DNA of 64,000 bases from AP-15 sp963700185 (GTDB lineage Bacteria > Pseudomonadota > Alphaproteobacteria > ATCC43930 > CGMCC-115725): assembly GCA_963700185.1 (NCBI GenBank), contig CAVOWP010000010.1, positions 1 to 64,000 of the forward strand, written 5' to 3'. Positions 1 to 8,160 of the stretch are shown here, in pieces. A program made the position numbers and the translations under genes. The notes below the pieces were generated by a model. The model saw only the letters and a list, made by a program, of their open reading frames with translations. It was not told where the DNA came from and made no database searches. Every line of letters begins with the position of its first letter. The first letter of the stretch is position 1.

Positions 1-2
1 CA

Positions 3-260
3 CAACTCGTTTATGCCTTCGCCTGCCGCTCCAGGCGTGGATCGATCCTGTCTGGTCGAGCGCTCCCGCCAAGCCCGTTCTTTTTCGGCGCCCTCGGCTG
101 CGCCTTCGCGGCGCAAGGCGCGGCATTATTCGTCCCCGGTTTCCGCAACCTGTTCGGACCGGCGCTCGGCATCGCCGATTTCGGGATCTCGCTGGCCGCC
201 GGCGCCGCCCCGGTGCTGGCGATCGAAGTATTGCGGAAGGCGCAATCGCACTCGGCTTAG
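3..260 (+). CDS. Cation-translocating P-type ATPase, C-terminal end (5' truncated by window)
   Basis: The frame entering at base 3 runs to a TAG at 258-260 and encodes about 85 residues. It begins QLVYAFACRS and continues with FFFGALGCAFAAQG, FVPGFRNLFG, IADFGISLAAGAAPVLAIE and a final basic LRKAQSHSA. This is the layout of the last transmembrane helices of type II P-type ATPases (Cation_ATPase_C domain): a cytoplasmic arginine-rich loop, two hydrophobic helices, a short end. The family pumps cations such as Ca2+ or Mg2+ across the inner membrane. The catalytic domains lie outside the window, so the ion cannot be named. The longer overlapping plus-strand frame at 13-504 is low-complexity and arginine-rich and is not a gene. 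Confidence 0.65.
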   Translation, partial: QLVYAFACRSRRGSILSGRALPPSPFFFGALGCAFAAQGAALFVPGFRNLFGPALGIADFGISLAAGAAPVLAIEVLRKAQSHSA

Positions 261-270
261 CCAGCCGTCG

Positions 271-726
271 TCACGCGACCTCGTCGAGGCACTCGCCGAC
301 ATCGTCGAGAATATCGCGCCGCCAATCCTCGTGCTGGTCCGTTGCCCGGTCCACGGCCGCGCGCAACTTCGCCAGATGCCGCCGATAGCGCCGCTGACGG
401 TCGCGCTCGTCCGCTCCCCAATGATGCGCACGGCGGCGCGCCCGGTGCTTGAAATGCTCCACGGTGCGTTCGACCGCCTGACGGGATTGCTGCAAGTCCC
501 CTGAGCGCGCGACCTCTTTGTTTATTTCGACCATCGTGCTCGATACCAGAGCGTCGATCAGCTCTTCCGCCGCTTCCGCCTCGGATTCGGTGAACAGATC
601 GATCACGATCTTGACCGCCGTCCCGACCACCGGACTCATCCGGGGAAGCAATTTCGGCAATACCGCCGAGACGAGCCCGAGCGTCAGCAGGGTGGCCAGG
701 TTGGGTTTGCCGAAATCCTCGAACAT
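271..726 (-). CDS. Conserved hypothetical protein, membrane-anchored with charged C-terminal helix
   Basis: A 151-residue protein not assigned to a family. Residues 8-45 are hydrophobic (ATLLTLGLVSAVLPKLLPRM and then a VVGTAVKIVIDLF stretch) and could insert in the membrane. The rest is highly charged and predicted helical, rich in Glu early and Arg/His later (HFKHRARRRAHHWGADERD). The ATG at 726 has a GAGG about five bases upstream. It is convergent with the ATPase end, with only ten bases between the stop codons. Codon use and GC resemble the neighbours. Confidence 0.55.
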   Translation of the reverse strand: MFEDFGKPNLATLLTLGLVSAVLPKLLPRMSPVVGTAVKIVIDLFTESEAEAAEELIDALVSSTMVEINKEVARSGDLQQSRQAVERTVEHFKHRARRRAHHWGADERDRQRRYRRHLAKLRAAVDRATDQHEDWRRDILDDVGECLDEVA

Positions 727-835
727 ATCCGCCTCGGAACGATGTCCAGCGCCGGAGAGTTTAGCAGAGAGGTACTAGCGCGAATACGGCAACCCGGGGA
801 GTCAGCACGATGGCGGAGCTTGATAGGATAGAGCG

Positions 836-1279
836 GTGGAGCTGTTGAACCGCATCCTCGAGGCCGAGCTGGCTGGGGTGGTGCGTTACACCCATTATTC
901 TTTCCTCGTTTTCGGGCATAACCGGATTCCGATCGTGTCGTGGCTGCGGGAACAGGCGGCCGAGTCGCTCACTCACGCTCAGCAGGCCGGCGAGATGATC
1001 ACGCTGCTCGGCGAATACCCGTCATTGGCGATCGGGCCGCTGCTCGACAGCCATCAAACCGATATCGGCGCGGTGACGCGCGAGTTGCTCGAAACCGAGG
1101 CCAAGGCACTCGCCCTTTATCGCGAGCTGCTGAAATGCGCCGAAGGGCGGTCGGTCATCATCGAGGAATACGCCCGGCAGATGGTCTATGCCGAGGAGCT
1201 TCATGCGAGCGAAGTCGACAAGATGTTACGCAAGCCCGGCGAAGTCGCCGCCTTCCGCCCGACCCGGCAGTCCAGATAG
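836..1279 (+). CDS. Ferritin-like / bacterioferritin-type di-iron protein
   Basis: A 147-residue four-helix-bundle protein. Each helix carries the expected metal ligands: Glu in helix A (NRILEAELAGVVRYTHYSFL), a Glu...His pair in helix B (EQAAESLTHAQQAGEMI), Glu in helix C (ELLETEAKALALYRELL) and Glu...His in helix D (YAEELHASEVDKML). Members of this group oxidise and bind iron; the usual bacterioferritin is about 155-160 residues, so the length is near normal. The start is GTG at 836: an in-frame TAG at 824 rules out anything longer, and the nearby ATG at 810 is in another frame that closes at once. I do not see an obvious haem-ligand Met at the usual place, so it may be a haem-free relative. 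Confidence 0.75.
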   Translation: MELLNRILEAELAGVVRYTHYSFLVFGHNRIPIVSWLREQAAESLTHAQQAGEMITLLGEYPSLAIGPLLDSHQTDIGAVTRELLETEAKALALYRELLKCAEGRSVIIEEYARQMVYAEELHASEVDKMLRKPGEVAAFRPTRQSR

Positions 1280-1923
1280 AACGGGGCGCCGCCAATTCCG
1301 ACCGTCAATTTCTGCCCGTTCGGCAGAGTGGGAGGGCTAGCTTCCCTGTCCCGTGGATCGACGTCTGAAAACGCTCCTTTCCACTCTACCGGGACGCGAT
1401 AGCGCTCCAGGGGGCCCAGATTCGTCGCTAGGAACATCTCACCAACCAGGCAGCGCTGCCATTGGGCCAACCGAGGTCATCAAACGGCGCGCTGCGCCGC
1501 TATGCACACAATAGTTCCACTACATCCCACCACAGCCTCGATCGCATCGCTGCCGCAGACCCGACATTTCGCCACCGTGTCCGCCGGCAGCGCGCCCGCA
1601 ATTCCCGCAGTGGGAGCCAGGTTTGCAGAAAGCGTCATCGACGGCAAGGGTGATTACCCACCCTTGCCAAGGCGCGTCGAGTGTCGGTGGTTTGACTCAG
1701 GCGGATCGGCCGGGTGCGCGATCCCTCACACTTCCTGCAGACGCCTTGCTGCCAGCGCTTATGCTTCACCGTAATGGACCGGCGGAGTTGTGCGACGGGA
1801 TCAGGTCGTCGACATGCACGTCCCGCAGCGAGGCGCCATCGTGTGCCTCGGGGACAGGCACGCTCACTGGCCGCGGGATCTATACCATGGATGCGGATTG
1901 CCCGGCACCTTAACTCGCAACGT
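1280..1923. other. Gap without a supported gene
   Basis: About 640 bases between the ferritin-like gene and the SMP-30 remnant. Open frames on both strands are short, overlap one another and have arginine-rich low-complexity translations. One minus-strand frame (1201-1470) holds a plausible-looking stretch (VGIGGAPFYLD) but it runs into the ferritin-like gene and matches nothing I recognise. No tRNA, hairpin array or insertion sequence was seen. Confidence 0.4.
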
Positions 1924-2713
1924 TTAAACGGAGGTATGTGCGCAGCACAGCAACGTTCGTAGATCGGGTCCGCTGAAGGCAAAATTTACCGCTTGCTCCG
2001 GCCACCGTATGATACCCAAGCGTGTGCCGTCCGGAGCCATCACCCAAATGCCGCCCGGCCCGGTGCAATATACACCCGACCCACGCTATCGACCTTCAAG
2101 CCATCGGGTATGCCCGGCTCCGAGCCCTCGTTCAGATCGGCGAAGATGCTGCGTCCGACCATGTTGCCGGCAGCATCGAGCTCGATCGCGTGGATGTATT
2201 GCGATGAGCGGATGTTTGCGACGTACATCGTGCGTTCGTCGGGGGACAGCGCGAGCCCATTCGGGTACTCGCACTGCGCGAGCACGCTCAAACCGCCGGC
2301 GGGGGCCAGACGATAAACGCGCGCGCCATCCCAAAGATTGTTGTCGCCTTCGGGGCCCGGAATTTCGCGCTCCCGATACGGCCGGCGCTTGTCCGGGTCG
2401 GTGAAGTAGAGGCAGCCATTCGAGTGGCAGATAACATCGTTGGGCCGATTGAAACGTCCAACTTGCCGTCCGCAGTCATGCGCGTGAGGCGGCGGTCATC
2501 GCCTTCGCACACGACCAAACGGCCTTGCAAATCGAATGTCGTACCGTTCCCCCCGATCGTGGTCCTGACGAGCTCTGGTGCTTTCCCCGGGGTCAACCGG
2601 AAGAGCTTGTTCTGGCGAAGATCGACAAAATACCAGTATCCATCGGGATGCCATGTTGGACCTTCGGTGAAGATGAAGCCGGTTGCGAGCCGCTCTGCTT
2701 CGGTCGTTTTCAA
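1924..2713 (-). pseudogene. SMP-30/gluconolactonase-family lactonase, two frameshifts
   Basis: SMP-30/gluconolactonase family six-bladed propeller enzymes hydrolyse sugar lactones with one divalent metal. The N-terminal part (2713 down to about 2445) has the metal-ligand region FIFTEGPTWHPDG. The next segment is one base out of frame and then reads NDVICHSNGCLYFTDPD, continuing through YPNGLALSPDERTMYVAN and PDGLKVDSVGRVY, so the metal Glu, Asn and Asp regions are all recognisable. A second break near 2068 is followed by VYCTGPGGIWVMAPDGTRLG and a stop at 1924. Total length is normal (about 263 codons). The start looks like TTG at 2713. It lies 34 bases after the GMC oxidoreductase and was probably co-transcribed with it. 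Either a decayed gene or two sequencing indels. Confidence 0.7.
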
Positions 2714-2747
2714 GCACTTCGCGTGGCGAAACTCGGTCGAGAGGCTC

Positions 2748-4326
2748 TTAACCTCCCGCTATCCAGTCGACGACACGTTCGCCGATCATGATCACCGTTG
2801 CATGGGCGCCGCCTGACCTGGGAATGCGCGGCATCACCGACGCGTCAGCCACCCACAGGTTCTGGATACCCTTCACTCTGCAGTATTGGTCGACGACCGC
2901 CATTGGATCGTCGTCCGGTCCCATCTTACAAGTCCCTGATACATGCCTGGCGGTGCCCACAGTTTGGCGGATCCAGAGATCCAAAGCGTCATTGTTGGCC
3001 AGAATGTCACCCGCAGGGTGGATCCGGTGATCGGCCACCTCTTTATAGGCATCGGATTCCAACAGTATTGCCGCCAAACGCAGGCCCTCCCGCACCCGTC
3101 GAACGTCGTTTCGATGCTGGAGATAACAATAATTAAAGGACGGCTGGACATTGGGGTCAGACGAGGCCAACCGGATATACCCTGAGCCGTCTGGCAACCC
3201 AAGCGTGCACGAGATCCGTGCGGCCCGCTCCGGGGGAACATCGCCAATCAGGTATTTCGTCCGTACACCGGGGACGTGCTCCTGCCGTTCGTCGATGACT
3301 GGGCTGGTTCTCAGCACCATATCGTTGACCGCGCTCGATCCTGGGGCCGTGTAGTGCAATGAAAAGTGCACTGCATCGCGATGAGCAGCGAGGGAGATGC
3401 CGTCCTTGACCTTGAACGTCACCTGGGCGCTGAGGTGATTCCAGAGGTTCTGGCCGACGCCGGGGAGATGACGAACGATGGGTATGCCAAATTGCTGCAG
3501 TTGGTCCTCGGGGCCGATGCCTGAGAGCATCAGCAGGTGGGGCGATCTGATCGCCCCGGCGCTCAGGACTACCCGGTCGGCCTCGAGGTGGAAAACCTTC
3601 CCACCGCTTTCCGCTTCGACGCCGACGGCCTTGCCATCCTTGACAACAATTTTCCGGACGAACACCCCGCCCCGCACTGTCAAATTAAGAAAATGGCGCA
3701 CCGGATTGAGATGCGTCATTGCAGTGCCCATTCTGACGCCGTCCAGGTTGTTTGACGGAGATACCCCAAGGCCGGCGGGGTGCAGCCCGTTCTTATCGTT
3801 TGTCGTGCCGAACCCCGCCTGCAGGCAGGCCGTATGGAAAGTCTGTTGGATGGCAGGCCAAGGACCTGACTGACGGCGCCTGACGGGCATCGGTCCGTCC
3901 GAACCATGGCAATAATTATCCTGAATGTCGAGATCACGCTCCGATTTGCGAAAGAACGGCAGGACCCTCTCATTCGACCATTCATCGTTGCCGAGAGCTG
4001 CCCATGAGTTCGAAATCCTCGGGAAAACCTCGTTGCATCGCCTGACCGTTTATCGACGAGCCGCCGCCGATCACCTTGCCCTGCGCGACGTGGATCGCCC
4101 CCTGCTCCTCGGTGATGACGCCCCGCAGGGCCCAGTTGTGCTTTGAGTCTTGGGCCTCGGCAAAGCGGGTGTGGCCGAACTTGATTTCGTCGGGAATATG
4201 CGCCGGATCAGGATAATCCGGCCCGGCTTCCAACAGCAGCACGGTCGTCTGCGGGTTTGCCGCCAATCGGCCGGCCAACACACACCCGGCCGCACCGCCG
4301 CCGACGATTACCACGTCATACCGCAT
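2748..4326 (-). pseudogene. GMC-family FAD oxidoreductase (choline/alcohol dehydrogenase-like), one frameshift
   Basis: Flavoprotein of the glucose-methanol-choline family, which oxidises alcohols. The N-terminus has a perfect dinucleotide-binding motif (VVIVGGGAAGCVLAGRLA) and the GMC signature region GKVIGGGSSINGQA. A single extra base near 4002 breaks the frame. After correction the text reads on as WAALGNDEWSNERVLPFFRK and CHGSDGPMPVRR, then DRVVLSAGAIRSPHLLMLSG, GVGQNLWNH, the catalytic-His block HVSGTCKMG, and the C-terminal NLWVADASVMPR ... AHATVIMIGERVVDWI. Length (about 525 codons) is full for the family. The ATG at 4326 has AAGGAGG six bases upstream. It sits between the MFS carrier and the SMP-30 lactonase, suggesting uptake and oxidation of a sugar or alcohol; the substrate is not readable. 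Confidence 0.78.
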
Positions 4327-4347
4327 GGGGACCCTCCTTCAATGGCC

Positions 4348-4450
4348 AGAGCAGATTTCGATCAAATTGCTCTGTCATTGCGAGGCGCGTCTTGCGCGAC
4401 GAAGCAATGACAGTTGGAATTGGTGGTGCAACTTGATCGGAATCTGCTCT
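4348..4450. repeat. Nested palindromic element
   Basis: Outer arms 4348-4368 and 4430-4450 are inverted copies (19 of 21 bases match, sequence AGAGCAGATTTCGATCAA in the left arm). Inside is a second palindrome, 4374-4411 (GTCATTGCGAGGCGCGTC ... GACGAAGCAATGAC). The right arm overlaps the stop codon of the MFS gene, so the element may also end its transcript. The inner palindrome belongs to the same dispersed family seen at 41528 and 48501. Confidence 0.75.
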
Positions 4451-5939
4451 AGTTCCCCGGTCTCTCCTTGGCGATAGCCATCGTCTTGCCTTTTCGCGGT
4501 AATCGCAACTTGCGGAGCCGCACAGGCAGGATTGCGGTATCGTAATGAGTCGCCGTCGCGGCATGGGTCCGCTTCACCTGCGCCTCGTAAGGGCAGACCT
4601 TAATGGCTTGCGGGCCCGTTAGCGGGCCGCGAGCGGCGGTTTGTGAGTACGCCTTGGCCGCGGCGGGCTCGGCAACGCCGCGCCGGCCAGCGCCGATGAA
4701 CAGCACCATCAGCGCAGCGGCCATACATAAAAGGCCGGCCAGGATGAAGGCTTCGAAATAGGTTCCGAAACCGATGCGCAGCACGCCGGCCAGATAGGCG
4801 ACGGATGCCCCGCCGAATTGGTGAATCACCGTAATCCAAGCCACCATGATGCCGATCCGCTCCACGCCGACTGCATGACTGAGGAGCCGCACTGTCGGCG
4901 CTGCTGTGGCGATCCAGTCGAGACCGTAAAATATGCTAAACAGCGACAGGCCGTAGAACGACATGTTGAAGGCGAAGGGCAGGTACAACAGCGATAGGCC
5001 GCGCAGTCCGTAATAAGAAAACAGCAGATATCGGTTATCAAATCGGTCGCTGAGCCAACCAGAAGCGGTGCCGCCGATTACAGCGAAGATGCCGGTGGCA
5101 GCGAGCAGGCCCGCGGCGGTCACTTCGGTCAGGCCATGATCGACGCAGGCCGGGATCAGATGGGTGCCGATCAGTCCCATCGTCGAGGCGCCACAAACGA
5201 AATACCCACCCGAGATCAGCCAGAAATCCCGCACCCCTGCCGCATCCCATAGCGCGCGGAATGCCACCGCCGCAGGATTGCCGCTGTGCCGCGAGGCGAG
5301 GCCCTGGCCGCTCGTGTCGCCACAGGCGAAGAGACCGAGATCCTGCGGATTATCGCGCATCAGTAGGAGGAGGGGCAGCACGATAAGGAGAACGATCCCC
5401 GCCAGAATCAGCACCATTGCACGCCACCCGGCATAGGCGATCAGGGCGGCGTTCGTCGGGAGGAAGATCAGCTGGCCAGCGGCATTGGCAGCGGTCAGGA
5501 GGCCGACAACCATCCCCTGCCGAGCGTGGAACCAGCGTGCGGCGATATAAGCTGCCAGATAAGCGCCGACAAAGCCGGTGGACAGCCCAACCACCAGGCC
5601 CCACAACAAGACGAGCTGCCAGGGATCGTACATCAGCGGGCTCAGCGCGACGCCGCCGGCCGCCACAACCAGCGACAAGGCCATTGTGCGGCGCACGCCG
5701 AAGCGATCCATCGCCGCCGCGGCGAACGGCCCGACCAAGCCATAAACGAGCAGGTTGATACCGATCGCGAAGGATATCGTCGCGCGCGACCAGTGAAACT
5801 CATTCTCGAACGGCACGATCAGTACGCCCGGGGTCGCCCGCACGCCAGCAGTGACCACGATTACGACAAAGGTTATGCCAATAATGACCCAGGCGTAATG
5901 CAGCCGCCTGGCGGCGAGCCGGGCAGAAATCGCGATCAT
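4449..5939 (-). CDS. MFS transporter
   Basis: A 496-residue major facilitator carrier with about twelve hydrophobic helices. It starts with YAWVIIGITFVVIVVTAGV and has GVLIVPFENEFHWSRATIS, the MFS loop FAAAAMDRFGVRR, and a mid-protein YFVCGASTMGLIGTHLIPA typical of the monocarboxylate/oxalate-formate branch. The second loop motif GWLSDRFDNR is also clear. The last 75 residues are a hydrophilic tail not usual for the family, ending inside the palindromic element, so the native stop may once have been earlier. The ATG at 5939 opens the frame. It is the first gene of a minus-strand set with the GMC oxidoreductase and SMP-30 lactonase and probably imports their substrate. Confidence 0.8.
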   Translation of the reverse strand: MIAISARLAARRLHYAWVIIGITFVVIVVTAGVRATPGVLIVPFENEFHWSRATISFAIGINLLVYGLVGPFAAAAMDRFGVRRTMALSLVVAAGGVALSPLMYDPWQLVLLWGLVVGLSTGFVGAYLAAYIAARWFHARQGMVVGLLTAANAAGQLIFLPTNAALIAYAGWRAMVLILAGIVLLIVLPLLLLMRDNPQDLGLFACGDTSGQGLASRHSGNPAAVAFRALWDAAGVRDFWLISGGYFVCGASTMGLIGTHLIPACVDHGLTEVTAAGLLAATGIFAVIGGTASGWLSDRFDNRYLLFSYYGLRGLSLLYLPFAFNMSFYGLSLFSIFYGLDWIATAAPTVRLLSHAVGVERIGIMVAWITVIHQFGGASVAYLAGVLRIGFGTYFEAFILAGLLCMAAALMVLFIGAGRRGVAEPAAAKAYSQTAARGPLTGPQAIKVCPYEAQVKRTHAATATHYDTAILPVRLRKLRLPRKGKTMAIAKERPGN

Positions 5940-6122
5940 CGGCCCCTCGAATTTTTCGAGGTCATCATAAGTGCCGCGCTTGGTAGTGTCTCAGTTTAAT
6001 TGTATGGGGTTGTCTCGCGCGGAGCTCTCGGCTCTCGCAGAAAATCGGGTGATCCAAAGTCCCATTCTGAGTAAGACACACCGATTCTCGACAGAGCGCC
6101 GGCATATTCTCGGGAGAACGAG

Positions 6123-7241
6123 ATGGATTGCTGCGGTCACGGATACGCCCTCGCGCCGCGCCACTGCATGTGGGGCATGGCGCGGACTTCGATCGACGCG
6201 ATGCTCGCCGGCGAGGTTGGACCGCGTGGTTCGACAGCCGCCGCGCAGACCGCCGATACCGCCGCTGCCGCGCTCGCTGTGCTGCGCAAATCCATCTCCG
6301 TCGATGTCCATACGCATGGCGGCAAGACCGGGATCACGTCGACAGCGCCGCCGAACGACGATCTCGCGCACGCCATGCGGGCGGGGTCGCTTACCGTCGC
6401 GTGCCTCGCCGACGTGCCGGACGGGCCGGTCCTTGGCAGAAATGCGCAAGGCGTTCTGGCTGCGGTGCGCACCCCCGAGCCTGGCCAGCTCTATCGGCAC
6501 CATCTCGAGCGCCTCGCCTGGATGGATGAGATGGTCGCCAACCATGGCCTGCGCCGCGCCTTTTCCGCGGCCGATCTCGAAGCGGCCCATAAGGCGGGAC
6601 AGCCCGCGATCATCGCGGACGTAGAAGGGCTCGACTTTCTCGAAATGAAGCTCGAACGGCTCGAGGAAGCGCATCAACGCGGCATCCGGCACGTCCAGCT
6701 CGTGCACTACACACCCAACGACATCGGCGATTTCCAGACCGGGGCCATCATGCACCAGGGGCTCACCTCGTTCGGCGCCGAGGTGATCCGCGCCTGTCAT
6801 CGTCTGGGCTTGGTCTGCGACGTCGCGCACGCAACCGAGGACATGGTGAAGCAAACGGTCAAAGTCGCGACCAAGCCCCTGCTGTTGTCGCATACGGCTC
6901 TTTCCGGGTCGCGAGCGATGGGCCCAACCCCGCTGAGCGGGCGGCAGGTCCGCCCCGACCACGCGCGGGCAATCGCCGAAACGGGCGGCTCAATCGGCAT
7001 CTGGCACTTCTTCCCGAGCCTCGACAAATATGTCGATGGTCTGAAGGAGATGGCCGAAATCGTTGGGGTCCATCATGTCAGCGTCGGCACCGACCAGCAC
7101 GTTTCGCCGGGTACCATGCCGGACTACACGCAATGGGTACATCTCGTCGCGGCGATGCTGCGCGGCGGATTCACGCTAGAGGAAGCCGGAAAGATCGCCG
7201 GCGGTAACTATTTGCGTATCTTTAGCGCTGCGGTCGGCTGA
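6123..7241 (+). CDS. Membrane dipeptidase (peptidase M19, renal dipeptidase family)
   Basis: A 372-residue zinc amidohydrolase-fold enzyme of family M19, which cleaves dipeptides, often with a D-residue at the second position. Seen in order: first metal motif SVDVHTHGG (about residue 60), the bridging-Glu block AIIADVEGLDFLE, LVHYTPNDIGDFQTG, DVAHATEDM, the metal-His LLLSHTALSG, GGSIGIWHFF, and the late Asp region VSVGTDQHVSPG. The start ATG at 6123 has GGGAG six bases upstream. There is no obvious signal peptide. It is divergent from the MFS gene and is followed after 14 bases by an NTF2-like gene. Confidence 0.85.
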   Translation: MDCCGHGYALAPRHCMWGMARTSIDAMLAGEVGPRGSTAAAQTADTAAAALAVLRKSISVDVHTHGGKTGITSTAPPNDDLAHAMRAGSLTVACLADVPDGPVLGRNAQGVLAAVRTPEPGQLYRHHLERLAWMDEMVANHGLRRAFSAADLEAAHKAGQPAIIADVEGLDFLEMKLERLEEAHQRGIRHVQLVHYTPNDIGDFQTGAIMHQGLTSFGAEVIRACHRLGLVCDVAHATEDMVKQTVKVATKPLLLSHTALSGSRAMGPTPLSGRQVRPDHARAIAETGGSIGIWHFFPSLDKYVDGLKEMAEIVGVHHVSVGTDQHVSPGTMPDYTQWVHLVAAMLRGGFTLEEAGKIAGGNYLRIFSAAVG

Positions 7242-7255
7242 CCCGTGAGACCATC

Positions 7256-7672
7256 ATGGAGAAGGACCATCGCCATCGACCAACTCAAGCGAGGCCTGAT
7301 CGGGCGGCAATACTCGCGTCGCTCGCAGTACTCGACCGTTTCATGGCGGCGCTGAATTCAGGCGACGAACCGGCCTTGCTCGCGGCACTGCATTTCCCGC
7401 ATTACCGCCTAGCCGGGGGCAGCATGCGGGTGTGGGATCAGCCTGGTGCCTATTTTGGCGATTTTCTTGCCCGTGCCGGTGCCGACTGGCACCACAGCGA
7501 ATGGGATTTTCGCAGGGTTATTGCCGCCGGACCGGCCAAGGTGCATTTGGATGTGCAGTTCAGCCGCTATCGCCTCGACAATTCGGTCATTGGCTCGTAC
7601 CGCTCGTTGTGGATCGTCACCGAATACGGCGGACGTTGGGCAGTGGCGGCGCGATCGAGCTTCGCGGATTAA
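7256..7672 (+). CDS. NTF2-like/SnoaL-type small protein
   Basis: A 138-residue protein with the shape of the NTF2/SnoaL fold: a helical opening (VLDRFMAALNSGDEPALLAAL), a HFPHYRLAGGSMRVWD segment, and alternating strands ending SYRSLWIVTEYGGRWAVAAR. Such domains act as small enzymes or ligand-binding partners; no function can be assigned. It follows the dipeptidase by 14 bases and is most likely co-transcribed. The N-terminal 25 residues are polar, so an internal start is possible. Confidence 0.65.
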   Translation: MEKDHRHRPTQARPDRAAILASLAVLDRFMAALNSGDEPALLAALHFPHYRLAGGSMRVWDQPGAYFGDFLARAGADWHHSEWDFRRVIAAGPAKVHLDVQFSRYRLDNSVIGSYRSLWIVTEYGGRWAVAARSSFAD

Positions 7673-7777
7673 TCCGCATGATGTTTTCGCGGGCGCAGAC
7701 GATGGAAGATTTGGGCGAAAACGGCTGACGGCATTTATCTGGAGGCGAGGGCAAAGGGGTGGTGGCTCATTCGAACG

Positions 7778-8122
7778 TCACGACTTCTTTGGTTGGCAGA
7801 CGAAAGTCGCTCGCGTCGGCAGCAGGGGCGGGCAGTAGTAGAGCCTCCATTCGGTATCGGTGAGGTTGGCGAGGGTAGCCGGCCCGCATTCGTCCTGCGC
7901 TGCCTTTTGCACGGTCGGGAGCGCGTTGGCGGACCCGTCATAGCAGATCGCTACCTGCGGACCCGCATGCTTGTCGCCGGTCACGGGTTGTGGCGGATAG
8001 GTAAAGTAGGGGCCGGTCAGGTCGGGGGGGAGCGCCGAGCAGCCGGCAAGCCCTGACGAGACCAGAACCAATCCGATGCACAGGCGAGCCAGGGCTTCTG
8101 CGCTATTGGGTCGGTGAAGCAA
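7778..8122 (-). CDS. Small predicted lipoprotein
   Basis: A 114-residue protein with a short N-region, a hydrophobic stretch and a lipobox (LVLVSSGLAGC), so residue Cys28 should be lipid-modified after signal peptidase II cleavage. The mature part has proline-rich YFTYPPQPVTG and four further cysteines (AICYDG, DECGP, YYCPP, FVCQP), which probably form two disulfides. The start appears to be TTG at 8122 with AGGAA about nine bases upstream. It lies 38 bases after the porin on the same strand and may be its partner. Confidence 0.65.
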   Translation of the reverse strand: MLHRPNSAEALARLCIGLVLVSSGLAGCSALPPDLTGPYFTYPPQPVTGDKHAGPQVAICYDGSANALPTVQKAAQDECGPATLANLTDTEWRLYYCPPLLPTRATFVCQPKKS

Positions 8123-8160
8123 ATTGCTCGGTTCCTTTGACCTGGATCTGTCTCATGGGC

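Noticed and set aside
13..504. 163-codon plus-strand frame at the left edge
   Set aside because: It is out of frame with the clear P-type ATPase C-terminus and overlaps the minus-strand gene; translation is low-complexity.
5985..6095. Possible miniature element with GTGTCT ends upstream of the dipeptidase
   Set aside because: GTGTCTCAGTTTAATTG and the inverse of CTGAGTAAGACAC are only loosely alike; alignment needs gaps, so it is not supported as an inverted repeat.
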